NCBI GenBank assembly: GCA_021157445.1
Contig: JAGGWM010000168.1
Location: 1-10,424, forward strand
Direction of reading: 5' to 3'
Source: Thermococcus sp.
Lineage (GTDB): Archaea > Methanobacteriota_B > Thermococci > Thermococcales > Thermococcaceae
DNA: 10,424 bases
In this document: positions 1 to 7,286 of the stretch, in pieces
How the letters are laid out: each line of letters begins with the position of its first letter
Position numbering within the stretch: position 1 is the stretch's first letter
Notes under the pieces: model-generated
Databases searched by the model: none
Seen by the model: the letters and a program-made list of their open reading frames with translations, nothing else
What the model was told of the DNA's origin: nothing
Translations under genes and position numbers: made by a program

Positions 1-1219
1 CAGTTAAGACTTCCCGGTCAAGCATTACTATTTTTCCATCGACTATTGTAGTTTCAACATCATTACCGTTGGCCGAATAAACTATGTGGGAGATCACGTT
101 CGTTATTGGCCTTAGATGGGGCTTGTTGAAGTCAAATATAACTACATCCGCAAGGGCCCCTTCTTTTATGACCCCAGCATTTAATCCCAAGGCTTTTGCA
201 CCGTTTTGGGTAGCCATCTTGAATATTGCCCCTGCATCTGCCACCGTTGGGTCCAAATTGTGAACCTTGTGGAGCAATGCTGCAAGCTTCATTTCTTCTA
301 CTATGTCCAGATTGTTGTTGCTTGCTGCCCCATCTGTGCCAAGAGCCACGTTAACTCCTGCACCGAGCAGCTTCTTTAGGGGCATAACACCGCTTGCTAG
401 CTTCATGTTGCTCCCTGGATTATGCACTATGGTGACCCCTTTTTCAGCGAGGATTTTAACTTCTTTATCGCTCAGCCAGACCCCATGGGCCGCTATAACG
501 TCATCTTTCAAAAAGCCAAGCTCGTCCAAAAATTCTACTGGAGTTCTGCCGTATTTTTCCTTTATTTGCCTCACTTCATCCCTTGTTTCACTTACGTGAA
601 TCGTGATTTTCTTTCCAGTTTCATCGGCTTTTTCCCTAACCCATCTTAAAAGCTCCGGGGAGCAGGTATATAGCGCATGGGGGCCAAAGAGAAACTCTAT
701 CCTCGGGGAATCCAAATTTTCGATGAACTTCAAGAGCTTAAGGGTTTCTCTAATCTCGGCGTTTCTCTTTTCCTCATCTCCGAGATCCACCATGCCGTAG
801 CTCAGATAAGCCCTTATTCCAGCCTTCTCAACTGCCTCGGCAACTTCTTCCATGTGAAAATACATATCAACAAACGTAGTTGTTCCACTCTTCACCATTT
901 CCAGAGCTCCAAGAAGAGCACCCCAGTAGATATGATTTGGCTTTAGCTTTCTTTCCATTGGCCAAACATATTTTTGAAGCCATTCCATTAATGGGAGATC
1001 ATCTGCGAGGCCCCTCAGGAGAGCCATTGGAGAATGCGTATGGGAATTTATAAATCCCGGAGAAACGACTTTTCCCTTCGCATCGATAACGTAATCTGCC
1101 CCGATATTAAGATTTTTGCCAACTTTGGAGATTTCATTATTTTCAATATAGATATCAGCCCTGATAACCTCAAGAGTAGCCCCATAAATCACGTGGCCAT
1201 TTTTTATGAGAATGCTCAT
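1..1219 (-). CDS. MTA/SAH deaminase-like amidohydrolase (partial, C-terminus off the left edge)
   Basis: I translated 406 codons by hand from the minus strand; no stop is reached before the edge, and the family is usually about 420-430 residues, so only a short C-terminal tail is missing. The protein is a metal-dependent amidohydrolase of the 5-methylthioadenosine/S-adenosylhomocysteine deaminase group, cytosolic TIM-barrel enzymes that hydrolyse the adenine amino group and release ammonia. Visible motifs: metal-binding H60-T-H62 after PGFINS; H208 in HVSET, with E211; H245 in AAHGVW; D296 in GTDGAAS. The order fits Zn ligands His-x-His, His and Asp plus substrate-binding Glu/His of this family. 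Start ATG at 1217-1219 is preceded by GGTGAT. It lies 48 bp downstream of the MTA phosphorylase gene, which also acts on MTA, so cotranscription is likely; a weak TATA-like stretch (1248-1258) could add its own promoter. Substrate choice (MTA, SAH, adenosine, 5'-deoxyadenosine) cannot be settled from sequence. Confidence 0.9.
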   Translation of the reverse strand, partial: MSILIKNGHVIYGATLEVIRADIYIENNEISKVGKNLNIGADYVIDAKGKVVSPGFINSHTHSPMALLRGLADDLPLMEWLQKYVWPMERKLKPNHIYWGALLGALEMVKSGTTTFVDMYFHMEEVAEAVEKAGIRAYLSYGMVDLGDEEKRNAEIRETLKLLKFIENLDSPRIEFLFGPHALYTCSPELLRWVREKADETGKKITIHVSETRDEVRQIKEKYGRTPVEFLDELGFLKDDVIAAHGVWLSDKEVKILAEKGVTIVHNPGSNMKLASGVMPLKKLLGAGVNVALGTDGAASNNNLDIVEEMKLAALLHKVHNLDPTVADAGAIFKMATQNGAKALGLNAGVIKEGALADVVIFDFNKPHLRPITNVISHIVYSANGNDVETTIVDGKIVMLDREVLT

Positions 1220-1267
1220 GGGATCACCTGCAAAATGTAGAAGGAAAGATTAATAAAATTGTTGGAT

Positions 1268-2041
1268 TCAAACGAACATTGCCTTAAGCACATCGGCACA
1301 GCTGCATTTTCTCTCCCCGGGGATTTGAGGAATCACAGCTTTTAAGAGCTTCCTCACCTTCTCGTTGTTCTCCTGCATGACTTTGAGCACTTCTTGGGCA
1401 TCCACTGGCTTCTCCGCCCAGACATCGTAATCAGTGATCGCAGCGATGTTAACATAGCACATTCCAAGCTCTCTGGCAAGGTTAACCTCCGGTACAAGGG
1501 TCATCCCAATTATATGGGCAAATTGCCTGAACATCATGGATTCGGCCCTTGTTGAGAACCTTGGACCTTCGATACATACGTATGTGCCCTTTTCATGGAC
1601 CGGGATGTTTAGTTCTCTGGCCGTCTCATAGAAGATTTTCCTCATCTCTGGACAGAAGGGATCGGCCATTGAAACGTGAGCAACTCTTGGACCGTTGTAG
1701 AAAGTGTAGTCCCTCTTCTTTGTGAAATCAATGAACTGATCGGTAATCACGATATCGCCCGGCTTGTATCCTTCCCTAAGAGAACCAACAGCGGTAATTC
1801 CTATAACCCTTTCAACACCCAGCTCCTTAAGGGCCCATATGTTAGCCCTATAAGGCACTTCATGGGGCGGGAACTCATGGTTCTTTCCGTGCCTTGGGAT
1901 AAAGGCAACCTCGACTCCTTCTATCTCACCTATTTCCACTGGAGCTGAAGGTCTTCCATAGGGAGTGTGCACCTTAACGGTCTTCTTCGGCTCGAAGACT
2001 CCGTAAACTCCAGAACCACCAATAATCCCTATCTTCGGCAT
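1268..2041 (-). CDS. mtnP: S-methyl-5'-thioadenosine phosphorylase
   Basis: 257 residues, the length I recall for Pyrococcus MTA phosphorylase. The enzyme cleaves methylthioadenosine with phosphate to adenine and 5-methylthioribose-1-phosphate, clearing the by-product of polyamine synthesis and feeding methionine/purine salvage in the cytosol. Motifs: phosphate-binding GGSG (8-11), PRHG (49-52) with H55, [16 protein letters not shown], and TDYD (203-206), whose two aspartates are the usual signature of 6-aminopurine rather than 6-oxopurine specificity. C246-S-C248 near the C-terminus is the CXC motif known from hyperthermophilic archaeal homologues, where it has been linked to disulfide stability. 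I chose ATG at 2039-2041 (MPKIG) because GGTGAT stands five bases ahead; upstream in-frame TTG/ATG codons at 2053 and 2047 overlap that ribosome-binding site. A TATA box at 2073-2081 drives it. The deaminase-like gene follows in the same direction, so two MTA-consuming enzymes appear cotranscribed. Confidence 0.95.
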   Translation of the reverse strand: MPKIGIIGGSGVYGVFEPKKTVKVHTPYGRPSAPVEIGEIEGVEVAFIPRHGKNHEFPPHEVPYRANIWALKELGVERVIGITAVGSLREGYKPGDIVITDQFIDFTKKRDYTFYNGPRVAHVSMADPFCPEMRKIFYETARELNIPVHEKGTYVCIEGPRFSTRAESMMFRQFAHIIGMTLVPEVNLARELGMCYVNIAAITDYDVWAEKPVDAQEVLKVMQENNEKVRKLLKAVIPQIPGERKCSCADVLKAMFV

Positions 2042-2072
2042 TGACATCACCAAAATAAGAAATCTTGGAAGA

Positions 2073-2081
2073 GATATTTAA
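2073..2081 (-). promoter_or_regulatory. TATA box of the MTA phosphorylase gene
   Basis: On the minus strand this reads TTAAATATC. It lies 32-40 bp before the chosen ATG, giving a start of transcription near 2050 and a short leader that holds the GGTGAT ribosome-binding site. It is back to back with the promoter of the plus-strand gene at 2141. Confidence 0.6.
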
Positions 2082-2091
2082 GGGTTGCCAA

Positions 2092-2106
2092 CGAAAAATT
2101 TAATAA
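2092..2106 (+). promoter_or_regulatory. BRE/TATA promoter of the PbaB-like gene
   Basis: CGAAAAA (BRE-like, purine rich) is followed by TTTAATAA at 2099-2106. A start about 25 bp downstream falls near 2127, leaving a leader that contains GAGGGATGG before ATG 2141. The divergent arrangement with the TATA box at 2073-2081 makes 2042-2140 a two-way promoter region. Confidence 0.6.
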
Positions 2107-2140
2107 CTTTTGATTACTAAATTGTTGTGAGGGATGGAAA

Positions 2141-2863
2141 ATGCAAAAGCCAGTTGAGTTGATATTTCCAAAAATTGAAAAACCGATTTTCATTGAAGGA
2201 TACCCCGGAATAGGACTTGTTGGACACATTGCGGCAAATTTTCTAGCAAAAGAACTCAACATGGATATGATGGGTTATGTTGAGAGTCCATTCCTACCGC
2301 CAATATCGCTAATTCTTGAGGGAAAGCCGAACCCACCGCTGAGATTCTATGGGAGGGACAACATCATCATTGCCGTTGCGGATATATATGTGCCCCCAAC
2401 ATTAGTAAACGAAATAGCAAAAGAGACCGTCAGTTATCTAAAAGAAAACAATGCTGAAAAGGTAATTTCGCTGGGTGGAATGGGAATCGGCTTTTTCAAG
2501 GAACAGATGGAAGTCTGGGGTGTAGGTGGGAGTGAAGATGAGAACAAGGACCTAGAGAAACTGGGAGTCAAAATACTAAAATATGGCTCCATAATGGGGA
2601 TGAGCGGAAAGCTCCTGTGGGAGGCAAGTAAAGAAAACCTCAAAGCATATGCCCTTTTAGGAGAGACTTTCGGAGATAGGCCCGATCCAAGGGCAGCAGC
2701 AAATGTAATTGAAGTACTCAAGAATCTCGTCCCCATAGAGGTTTCAACGGAGCCTCTGCTAAGGGAAGCACAGATGATAGAAGAACAATTAAGAAAAATG
2801 CATGAACAAATGGAATCCGCTAGAAAAAGAGCTGAAAAAGAATATGAAAGTGTTTATCTATGA
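2141..2863 (+). CDS. pbaB: PAC2-family proteasome assembly chaperone/activator, PbaB-like
   Basis: 240 residues. Residues about 5-200 form a PAC2-type domain (FIEGYPGIGLVGHIAANF near the start; GGMGIGF in the middle; a conserved GMSGKLLWEA then LLGETFGDRPDPRAA). Residues about 200-236 are a charged, probably coiled-coil helix rich in Glu, Arg and Lys. The last three residues are V-Y-L, a hydrophobic-Tyr-X (HbYX) ending of the kind proteasome activators such as PAN insert into pockets of the 20S alpha ring. Archaeal PAC2 homologues PbaA and PbaB are described from Pyrococcus; PbaB acts as a HbYX-dependent activator of the 20S proteasome, whereas PbaA binds differently, so the ending favours PbaB. 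Likely cytosolic. Start ATG 2141 has GAGGGATGG upstream. The DUF473 gene follows after 9 bp in the same operon. The family call is firm; the choice of PbaB rests on the C-terminus. Confidence 0.85.
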   Translation: MQKPVELIFPKIEKPIFIEGYPGIGLVGHIAANFLAKELNMDMMGYVESPFLPPISLILEGKPNPPLRFYGRDNIIIAVADIYVPPTLVNEIAKETVSYLKENNAEKVISLGGMGIGFFKEQMEVWGVGGSEDENKDLEKLGVKILKYGSIMGMSGKLLWEASKENLKAYALLGETFGDRPDPRAAANVIEVLKNLVPIEVSTEPLLREAQMIEEQLRKMHEQMESARKRAEKEYESVYL

Positions 2864-2872
2864 GGTGAGAAT

Positions 2873-3253
2873 ATGGAACTCCTTGTACTTGGTGGGATAG
2901 CCCGGAGAACTCTTGATCAGCTTTTGAGGAATCCTTACAGGACAATAGAGGTGAGAAGTGCAAGAAATGTTATTGTTGTTCGAAAATTGAAGTCAGGAGA
3001 AAAACTATTTTTAACTTATGAAACCCCCCAAGACATAACTAGGGGAACCGAAGGAATAATAGCAAAAGTATTAAAGATAGAAGAAATGGAACAAAGGATA
3101 CCATGGGAAGAAAGCGATGAGCGGGAAGTCACCGTGTGCAGGATACAGTTGAGGCTTATAGGGCTGGGGAAGGTAATCGAAGTTTCAAGCGAGAACAACA
3201 TGATGAAGGTAAAAGTCAGGGAAATGCTCCCACAGGAGATGGCAATGGGTTAA
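2873..3253 (+). CDS. DUF473 domain protein, function unknown
   Basis: 126 residues, matching my recollection of the archaeal DUF473 family seen in methanogens and Thermococcales: an N-terminal LGGIARRTLDQLLRNPYRTI segment, a beta-rich ELRSARN-like stretch (here EVRSARNVIVV), a KLFLT strand with D-I-T-x-G-T-x-G (DITRGTEGII), then a long beta-helix tail. It has no transmembrane segment, signal peptide or metal-binding cysteine cluster. No biochemical role is known to me. Start ATG 2873 is preceded by GAGGTGAGA, which overlaps the stop of the PAC2 gene, so the two are an operon and may share a role in protein quality control; that is inference from position only. Its stop codon lies in a TTAA shared with the stop of nucS on the other strand (4-bp overlap). 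Confidence 0.75.
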   Translation: MELLVLGGIARRTLDQLLRNPYRTIEVRSARNVIVVRKLKSGEKLFLTYETPQDITRGTEGIIAKVLKIEEMEQRIPWEESDEREVTVCRIQLRLIGLGKVIEVSSENNMMKVKVREMLPQEMAMG

Positions 3254-4002
3254 TCAAAGAGCGTCTTTTGTCTTCCCCTCTTAGATTTTTCTCTCTTTGG
3301 AGGGGCAAGTTTTCTGAACTCCAACCCTTCTTTTTCCAGAAGTTTTCTGGCACCGGATGTTAAAGAGGGAGCAACCAGAATACCGCGAACTCTTTCGTAC
3401 TCTTCCCTCATAGCCTCAACATACCTCTTAAGCTGGCTAACAGCGTGCAAATCTGCCCTCCTGCGCTTGAGCTCGAGGATAATAATGTTTCCATCCTTGT
3501 CTCTCCCTAGAACATCCACGATCCCGTGTTTTATGGGTTTTTCCTTGAAAAGAGGCCTAAAGCCTTCCTCAATTAGAGAGGGGTTCTCGAAGATCAGATC
3601 GGCCATCTCAGCTTCACTACCCGTTAACGCCAGCTCTTCATAATCTTCCGCCTGAAAATAGGAGATAAGATAAACATTTAGGAGTTCCACTTCAAGAATC
3701 TCCCGGGGTTTTCGCCGAATGCTTCTTAAAAATATTTTTCCTTCTTTTATTTCAAGCCCAACCGAGCTCCCGGGAGGTTGCCAATTGACAGGCTCTCGCT
3801 TTTCCTTTTGGTGAATTAAAAAGGAGCCATCCGGCTTTATTATTATAACCCTATCGCCCGGACCAAGCTTACTTTTAGCCCTTCCATCATAAAAAACCCT
3901 ACAATGGGCAAAGATATTCACTATGGCCTCTTTTGAAAGAGCCCGGTTGAAGATGTCCACAATTTCTTCTTGGGTGGGATTTAGCTTTGCCTCTACTTTC
4001 AT
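3250..4002 (-). CDS. nucS: Endonuclease NucS (EndoMS), mismatch-specific
   Basis: 250 residues, the normal length. NucS/EndoMS is a RecB-like nuclease that binds branched or mismatched DNA, makes double-strand cuts at mismatches and works with PCNA in archaeal (and actinobacterial) non-canonical mismatch repair. The N-terminal half (1-115) is the beta-sandwich dimerisation/DNA-binding domain, with R41 and W74 at positions matching DNA-binding residues of Pyrococcus NucS. The C-terminal half carries the nuclease signature: G160-I-V-D163-V then E177-L-K179, equivalent to D165/E179/K181 of the Thermococcus enzyme. The last six residues QKTLFD look like a PCNA-interacting peptide. Start ATG 4002 follows GAGGAT. 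It lies 46 bp downstream of radA in the same direction, so cotranscription with the recombinase is possible, but a TATA-like stretch at 4029-4038 could act alone. All key residues are present. Confidence 0.93.
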   Translation of the reverse strand: MKVEAKLNPTQEEIVDIFNRALSKEAIVNIFAHCRVFYDGRAKSKLGPGDRVIIIKPDGSFLIHQKEKREPVNWQPPGSSVGLEIKEGKIFLRSIRRKPREILEVELLNVYLISYFQAEDYEELALTGSEAEMADLIFENPSLIEEGFRPLFKEKPIKHGIVDVLGRDKDGNIIILELKRRRADLHAVSQLKRYVEAMREEYERVRGILVAPSLTSGARKLLEKEGLEFRKLAPPKREKSKRGRQKTLFD

Positions 4003-4028
4003 AGATCCTCAAAGGAAATTTAAAGAAG

Positions 4029-4038
4029 AGTTTAAAAA
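4029..4038 (-). promoter_or_regulatory. Possible TATA box of nucS
   Basis: Minus strand reads CTTTTTAAAC between radA and nucS, followed by a second AT stretch near 4017-4025. A start 25 bp further would fall close to the GAGGAT ribosome-binding site. It suggests nucS can be transcribed independently of radA, but AT-rich spacers are common here. Confidence 0.35.
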
Positions 4039-4048
4039 GTTAAAGGAA

Positions 4049-6562
4049 CTAATCCTCAATCCCCTTTTCCGTAATTCTAAAGGCCGCTTCTCCTTCGGGT
4101 AGATGAGGAGAGTCTATGAGTCTTGCAACCCTCTTGCCGGCTTTTCCTTTCCTCAAATAAACTCTAACAGTAGCGGAGTGGGCTAGGATGTGACCACCTA
4201 TCGGTCTTGTTGGATCGCCAAAGAAAGCGTCCGGTCTTGCTTGAACTTGGTTAGTAACGAACACCGCTATATCGTAAAGATTGGCCAAACGATGTAGATC
4301 GGCCAGATGCTTGGCAAGCTTTTGCTGTCTCTCCGCCAAGGTTCCCCTTCCCACGTATTCTGATCTAAAGTGCCCCGTGAGAGAATCCACTACAAGAAGC
4401 TTAACTGGTCTATCGCTCGCAGCCTTTTGTTTAACTATTTCCTCCGCTTTTTCTACAAGAAGCATTTGGTGATTACTGTTGAAGGCCCTAGCAACATAGA
4501 TGTTCTTTAGCACTTCCTCCGGATCCATGCCCCTGTTCTCGGCTATCTGCTTTATTCTTTCGGGCCTGAAGGTGTTCTCGGTGTCAATCCATATTACCGA
4601 ACCGCCGAGCCCTCCTTCTTCGGGCGGCTTCTGAACCATAACGGCGAGGGTATGAGCGAGTTGGGTGTTGTGCAGGACGAGACCGTTGGGAGCGATGAAG
4701 TTGTGGGTCTCGGGAACCACGAGATCGTAAACCCAGTCGTTGTAGTCAACCAGCTCGACGGACTTCACTTCGTAAAACTCAAGCTTTTTAACGAGCTCAA
4801 TGAATTTGAGAGCCTCTTGAGCTGTCCCTCTAAGCTCCTCAATCTCCTTCATGAGGGCGGAGATAACTTCACTCCTCCTCGGTTCACGCTTTGGGAGCCC
4901 CCTCGTGCGGTAGTTGGCAATCTGCTTACCAGTGAAGCCATACTTTCTTAGGACACTCCAAGGGAACGGCAGTTCCGGAGTTTTTCCATTTTCAAGAGAC
5001 TGCTTAGCAAGATCAAGCCTCCTAAGTACATCCCTGAAGTATTCGGCAATCCGCTCGAGAGTTCCCTCGGTGAACCAAACATTCTTGTTACGGGTCAAGA
5101 TGTGGTAGGCAGTTTCACCGTCCTTCTCGGGAAGCCTAAACCTGGTGTAGAGCCTTGAGAGATACCTGGCAACCGCCGGTGGATAACGCCCAATGCCTCC
5201 AGAAGGCATATTTGAATTCTTAAGGAGCGAAGCGGAGAGAACCCTCTCAAACACTGTCCTATTCTCCCCCGTTATGAAAATTCTGTAGTAGGTTTCTTCA
5301 CCAACTGCCTTCTCGGACACAGTTGGTGAGACACCAAGGCGCTTCAGGAGGAACACAAGACCATCAGCTAAGCTTCTGCTCTTTGTAACGAACTCCACGT
5401 TTGACTTCGCAACGTATCCCTCACCATCGAGGTAACCCGCAAGAAAGCTTACTATAGCTTCCTCATCCCCGGTGAGGATTTCCTCAGGTATGACCTTGTT
5501 TCCAGCATTCGAAGTGGAAAGGTTGCCAAGCCACTCAGCAGTCTTCTTGCGGAGAAGTATCCGATAGAGACCCTGCCTAACTTCAATCGTAGGTTTGTAG
5601 CCATCTTGCTTTTGTATAAACTCAACGATAAAGTCCTTGAGCTTTTCCGAGGATGTCGTGATTGAGAGAGGGTTGGAAGTCCCTTCCGCAACGAAGAGAC
5701 CGAGGAAGTAAGCCTTCTCGTTAGTCGTGGGGATTGTATTGGCGGGAACTTTTCGCACTCCAACGATGATATCGCCTTCCCTAAGCTCCCCTGCCCGAAC
5801 CCATTCTAAGCCGTTCCTGAAAACGAGGACAGGATGAACTGCAGTTATTCTGAGTGTTCTTCCCTTGGAGAGGTTGATCTGAAGTATCTTCCTGACCTTC
5901 TCGCGATACAGATAGGAAGCCTTAGTGCGCCTTACTTCGCCGGTTGTCGAGTCAAATGTGTAGACGTTAACCGTTTCCAGTGGAACTGCAAAACCGGTGT
6001 CAAACGGCAGTTCTCCGTTCAACGCCTTGTACTTCTCATACATTTCCTCGATAGTCTCAAAGTGCACCAAGCTATCGTTCTCGTAATAGACTCTTGTGTC
6101 CTTGGCAAAACACTTCCCGCTTCCAAACTCACCGAAGACCTCGGAAATAGCCTGTGTCTCAATTCCACCGCCGAGAAGCTTATCCAAGGACTTGCTTCCG
6201 GTGGTAATTTTGCCTACAACGGCTCTCTTTTTTAGATATTCATCAGCACGCATGAAGGTCCCAATATTGGCGGCTTCTCTCGCAGCCTGGATAATTTTTA
6301 GAGCAGCCCCTTCACTTATTCCAGCAAGTTCTTTTAACTCCAATGGAGAAGCAACTGCTATTGCCTCCAGAGTATCATAACCCGCTTCTCTAAGCTTTTC
6401 AGCAGTTGCGGGACCAACTCCCGGAAGATCCTCCAAGGTTTTTATTTCCTTCTTTTTAGTTGCTTCACTCTTTGCTTCAATTGACAATTCTTCAAGATCG
6501 TCGAGTTCTTCAAACTCTTCGAGCTCTTTAATCTCATCCTCAGCTTTCTTTTTTCTCGCCAT
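4049..6562 (-). CDS. radA: DNA repair and recombination protein RadA, intein-containing precursor
   Basis: 837-residue precursor. Residues 1-150 and 633-837 join to a 355-residue RadA, the archaeal Rad51/RecA strand-exchange recombinase, which forms ATP-dependent nucleoprotein filaments on single-stranded DNA. N-extein: an acidic/basic tail (1-40), a helix-hairpin-helix region with [12 protein letters not shown] (46-58), the FMRA polymerisation motif (103-106), and Walker A GEFGSGK (144-150), whose final Thr lies after the intein. C-extein: IDTENTF, Walker B LLVVDS, the loop-1 region ([15 protein letters not shown]), TNQV, and the loop-2 region ([16 protein letters not shown]). Start ATG 6560-6562 follows GGGTGAT; an in-frame ATG 13 codons earlier adds residues unlike RadA, lacks a ribosome-binding site and lies too close to the TATA box at 6611-6620. 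All catalytic motifs look intact after splicing. Transcription runs away from the putative oriC, and nucS follows downstream. Confidence 0.96.
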   Translation of the reverse strand: MARKKKAEDEIKELEEFEELDDLEELSIEAKSEATKKKEIKTLEDLPGVGPATAEKLREAGYDTLEAIAVASPLELKELAGISEGAALKIIQAAREAANIGTFMRADEYLKKRAVVGKITTGSKSLDKLLGGGIETQAISEVFGEFGSGKCFAKDTRVYYENDSLVHFETIEEMYEKYKALNGELPFDTGFAVPLETVNVYTFDSTTGEVRRTKASYLYREKVRKILQINLSKGRTLRITAVHPVLVFRNGLEWVRAGELREGDIIVGVRKVPANTIPTTNEKAYFLGLFVAEGTSNPLSITTSSEKLKDFIVEFIQKQDGYKPTIEVRQGLYRILLRKKTAEWLGNLSTSNAGNKVIPEEILTGDEEAIVSFLAGYLDGEGYVAKSNVEFVTKSRSLADGLVFLLKRLGVSPTVSEKAVGEETYYRIFITGENRTVFERVLSASLLKNSNMPSGGIGRYPPAVARYLSRLYTRFRLPEKDGETAYHILTRNKNVWFTEGTLERIAEYFRDVLRRLDLAKQSLENGKTPELPFPWSVLRKYGFTGKQIANYRTRGLPKREPRRSEVISALMKEIEELRGTAQEALKFIELVKKLEFYEVKSVELVDYNDWVYDLVVPETHNFIAPNGLVLHNTQLAHTLAVMVQKPPEEGGLGGSVIWIDTENTFRPERIKQIAENRGMDPEEVLKNIYVARAFNSNHQMLLVEKAEEIVKQKAASDRPVKLLVVDSLTGHFRSEYVGRGTLAERQQKLAKHLADLHRLANLYDIAVFVTNQVQARPDAFFGDPTRPIGGHILAHSATVRVYLRKGKAGKRVARLIDSPHLPEGEAAFRITEKGIED
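4667..6112 (-). mobile_element. RadA intein with LAGLIDADG homing endonuclease domain
   Basis: 482 codons in frame inside radA, residues 151-632 of the precursor. Junctions: GEFGSGK | [10 protein letters not shown] at the N side and GLVLHN | TQLAHT at the C side. Splicing blocks, in intein numbering: Cys1; block [15 protein letters not shown] with T90 and H93; blocks F/G ending [16 protein letters not shown]...HN with His481, Asn482 and Thr at +1. Dodecapeptide endonuclease motifs [10 protein letters not shown] (135-144) and [10 protein letters not shown] (223-232) keep an acidic residue (Glu) at the catalytic position of both, so the endonuclease may be active. Residues about 300-440 form a further, mostly helical segment. 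Exact junctions were confirmed on the DNA: TGT at 6110-6112 for Cys1 and AAC at 4667-4669 for the last Asn. The insertion site, between Lys and Thr of Walker A, is the one I recall for other Thermococcales RadA inteins. Confidence 0.93.
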
Positions 6563-6610
6563 AGTTATCACCCATAAGCATGATTCTAAATAGTAGTGCA
6601 TTCAAAGTGC

Positions 6611-6620
6611 TTATATATTT
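6611..6620 (-). promoter_or_regulatory. TATA box of radA
   Basis: Minus strand AAATATATAA, preceded by GGGAAAA as a BRE-like element. Transcription would begin near 6590, giving a leader of about 28 nt with GGGTGAT before ATG 6562. It is the last element on the radA side of the ORB-rich region. Confidence 0.7.
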
Positions 6621-6716
6621 TTCCCATGCCCAAAAAAAGGGTCCAAATACTGAAAATTACAAAACCACGGGTGAGTAAAGCCAAAATATAAAAATGAAGC
6701 ACTAAAAACCGGAGAT

Positions 6717-6734
6717 TTCCAGTGGAAATAAAAC
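6717..6734 (+). repeat. mini-ORB 1
   Basis: TTCCAGTGGAAATAAAAC: an exact 11-bp dyad core followed by ATAAAAC but no G-run. It is the leftmost ORB, about 155 bp from the radA start codon. Confidence 0.8.
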
Positions 6735-6800
6735 CCTACTTTGTAGACTCAACAACCAGCAGTTTTGCACTTCGGGGATGGCTCATCAAGGCAACATGAA

Positions 6801-6818
6801 TTCCAGTGGAAATAAAAC
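6801..6818 (+). repeat. mini-ORB 2
   Basis: TTCCAGTGGAAATAAAAC, identical over 18 bp to the copy at 6717 and 84 bp downstream of it in the same orientation. Confidence 0.8.
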
Positions 6819-6868
6819 ACCACGATTTCGAATATTAGTAGACATTTTAATACATCAACGTCCAAAAG

Positions 6869-6884
6869 TTCCAGTGGAAATAAA
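6869..6884 (+). repeat. mini-ORB 3
   Basis: TTCCAGTGGAAATAAA, 68 bp after the previous copy and in the same orientation, followed by GCTCT but no G-run. Confidence 0.8.
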
Positions 6885-6925
6885 GCTCTTTTTCCATATT
6901 CATCTAAGCATTCATAAAATTATCT

Positions 6926-6958
6926 GATAAACCCCCCAGAGTTATATTTCCACTGGAA
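6926..6958 (-). repeat. Full ORB, left arm of the inverted pair
   Basis: On the minus strand the dyad TTCCAGTGGAA (6948-6958) is followed by ATATAACTCT, a run of six G (6932-6937) and a T-rich end to GATAA complement. Over 33 bp it differs from the right-hand full ORB at only four positions. The G-run points left, away from the AT-rich segment. Confidence 0.88.
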
Positions 6959-7111
6959 CTCAGTTTTGAAAAATGGACGGATTTTGTGAGTGAAGAGAAT
7001 GTAAAAAGCATTTAAAAAGATCTTTATGATTTGTTAATACTAATTTGTTCACAATGCTTAAATAATAAATGCCATTTAGTTATTATTTTTACCATCATTT
7101 ATGTTATTTTT

Positions 7112-7124
7112 TGAACAATGTTCA
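7112..7124. repeat. 13-bp palindrome TGAACAATGTTCA
   Basis: Perfect 6-bp arms TGAACA and TGTTCA around a single A. It stands within the AT-rich segment, about seven bases before a TATA-like element, the spacing expected for an upstream activator or repressor site. No protein is known to me for this motif. Confidence 0.5.
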
Positions 7125-7130
7125 TAGATA

Positions 7131-7142
7131 AGTATATATATC
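7131..7142 (+). promoter_or_regulatory. TATA-like element inside the origin
   Basis: AGTATATATATC is a strong match to an archaeal TATA box on either strand. No gene start lies 25-60 bp away. If used rightwards, transcription would start near 7162, run through the right-hand full ORB and reach the gene at 7479 with a leader of over 300 nt; it could equally be just a melting-prone sequence. Confidence 0.35.
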
Positions 7143-7211
7143 CCAAAGCACAAAAACAACGGGAGTGTTTTCACCAATTTCAATTAAAAAAGGACTGGTG
7201 TTTTGCGCCGT

Positions 7212-7244
7212 CTCCAGTGGAAATACAACTCTGGGGGGCTAATC
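7212..7244 (+). repeat. Full ORB, right arm of the inverted pair
   Basis: CTCCAGTGGAA (one change from the dyad core) followed by ATACAACTCT and a run of six G at 7233-7238. It mirrors the left full ORB; the G-run points right, away from the AT-rich segment. Confidence 0.88.
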
Positions 7245-7249
7245 GCTTG

Positions 7250-7286
7250 TTTAACAAATTCTCTTTTAGCAAACATTTTTGTTAAA
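7250..7286. repeat. Inverted repeat TTTAACAAA / TTTGTTAAA
   Basis: Nine-base perfect arms at 7250-7258 and 7278-7286 with a 19-base spacer, just beyond the right full ORB. It could form an AT-rich stem-loop in single-stranded DNA or RNA. Chance is possible in sequence this AT rich. Confidence 0.4.

Larger units (their letters stand above)
6960..7211. other. AT-rich segment between the two full ORBs: probable DNA unwinding element
   Basis: About 250 bp lie between the two inverted full ORBs, with long A/T stretches, most strongly from about 7010 to 7145 (for example TTAGTTATTATTTTT). Origins of Pyrococcus, Aeropyrum and Sulfolobus show the same layout of ORBs flanking an easily melted region. 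The segment also holds a 13-bp palindrome and a TATA-like element, listed separately. I see no gene in it. Confidence 0.7.

Noticed and set aside
2042..2053. TTG/ATG starts upstream of ATG 2041 in the MTA phosphorylase gene
   Set aside because: They overlap the GGTGAT ribosome-binding site of ATG 2041 and add residues absent from the Pyrococcus protein as I recall it.
4667..6112. Foreign base composition of the intein
   Set aside because: Hand counts on a few 60-base lines gave 43-57% GC inside and about 45-53% in the exteins; no clear contrast.
5834..6380. Plus-strand ORFs of 133 and 94 codons opposite radA
   Set aside because: Shadows of the radA/intein coding sequence, without ribosome-binding sites or recognisable protein features.
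6563..6601. Start of radA at the ATG at 6601
   Set aside because: The 13 extra residues are not RadA-like, there is no ribosome-binding site, and transcription from the TATA box at 6611-6620 would start near or after it; ATG 6562 has GGGTGAT.
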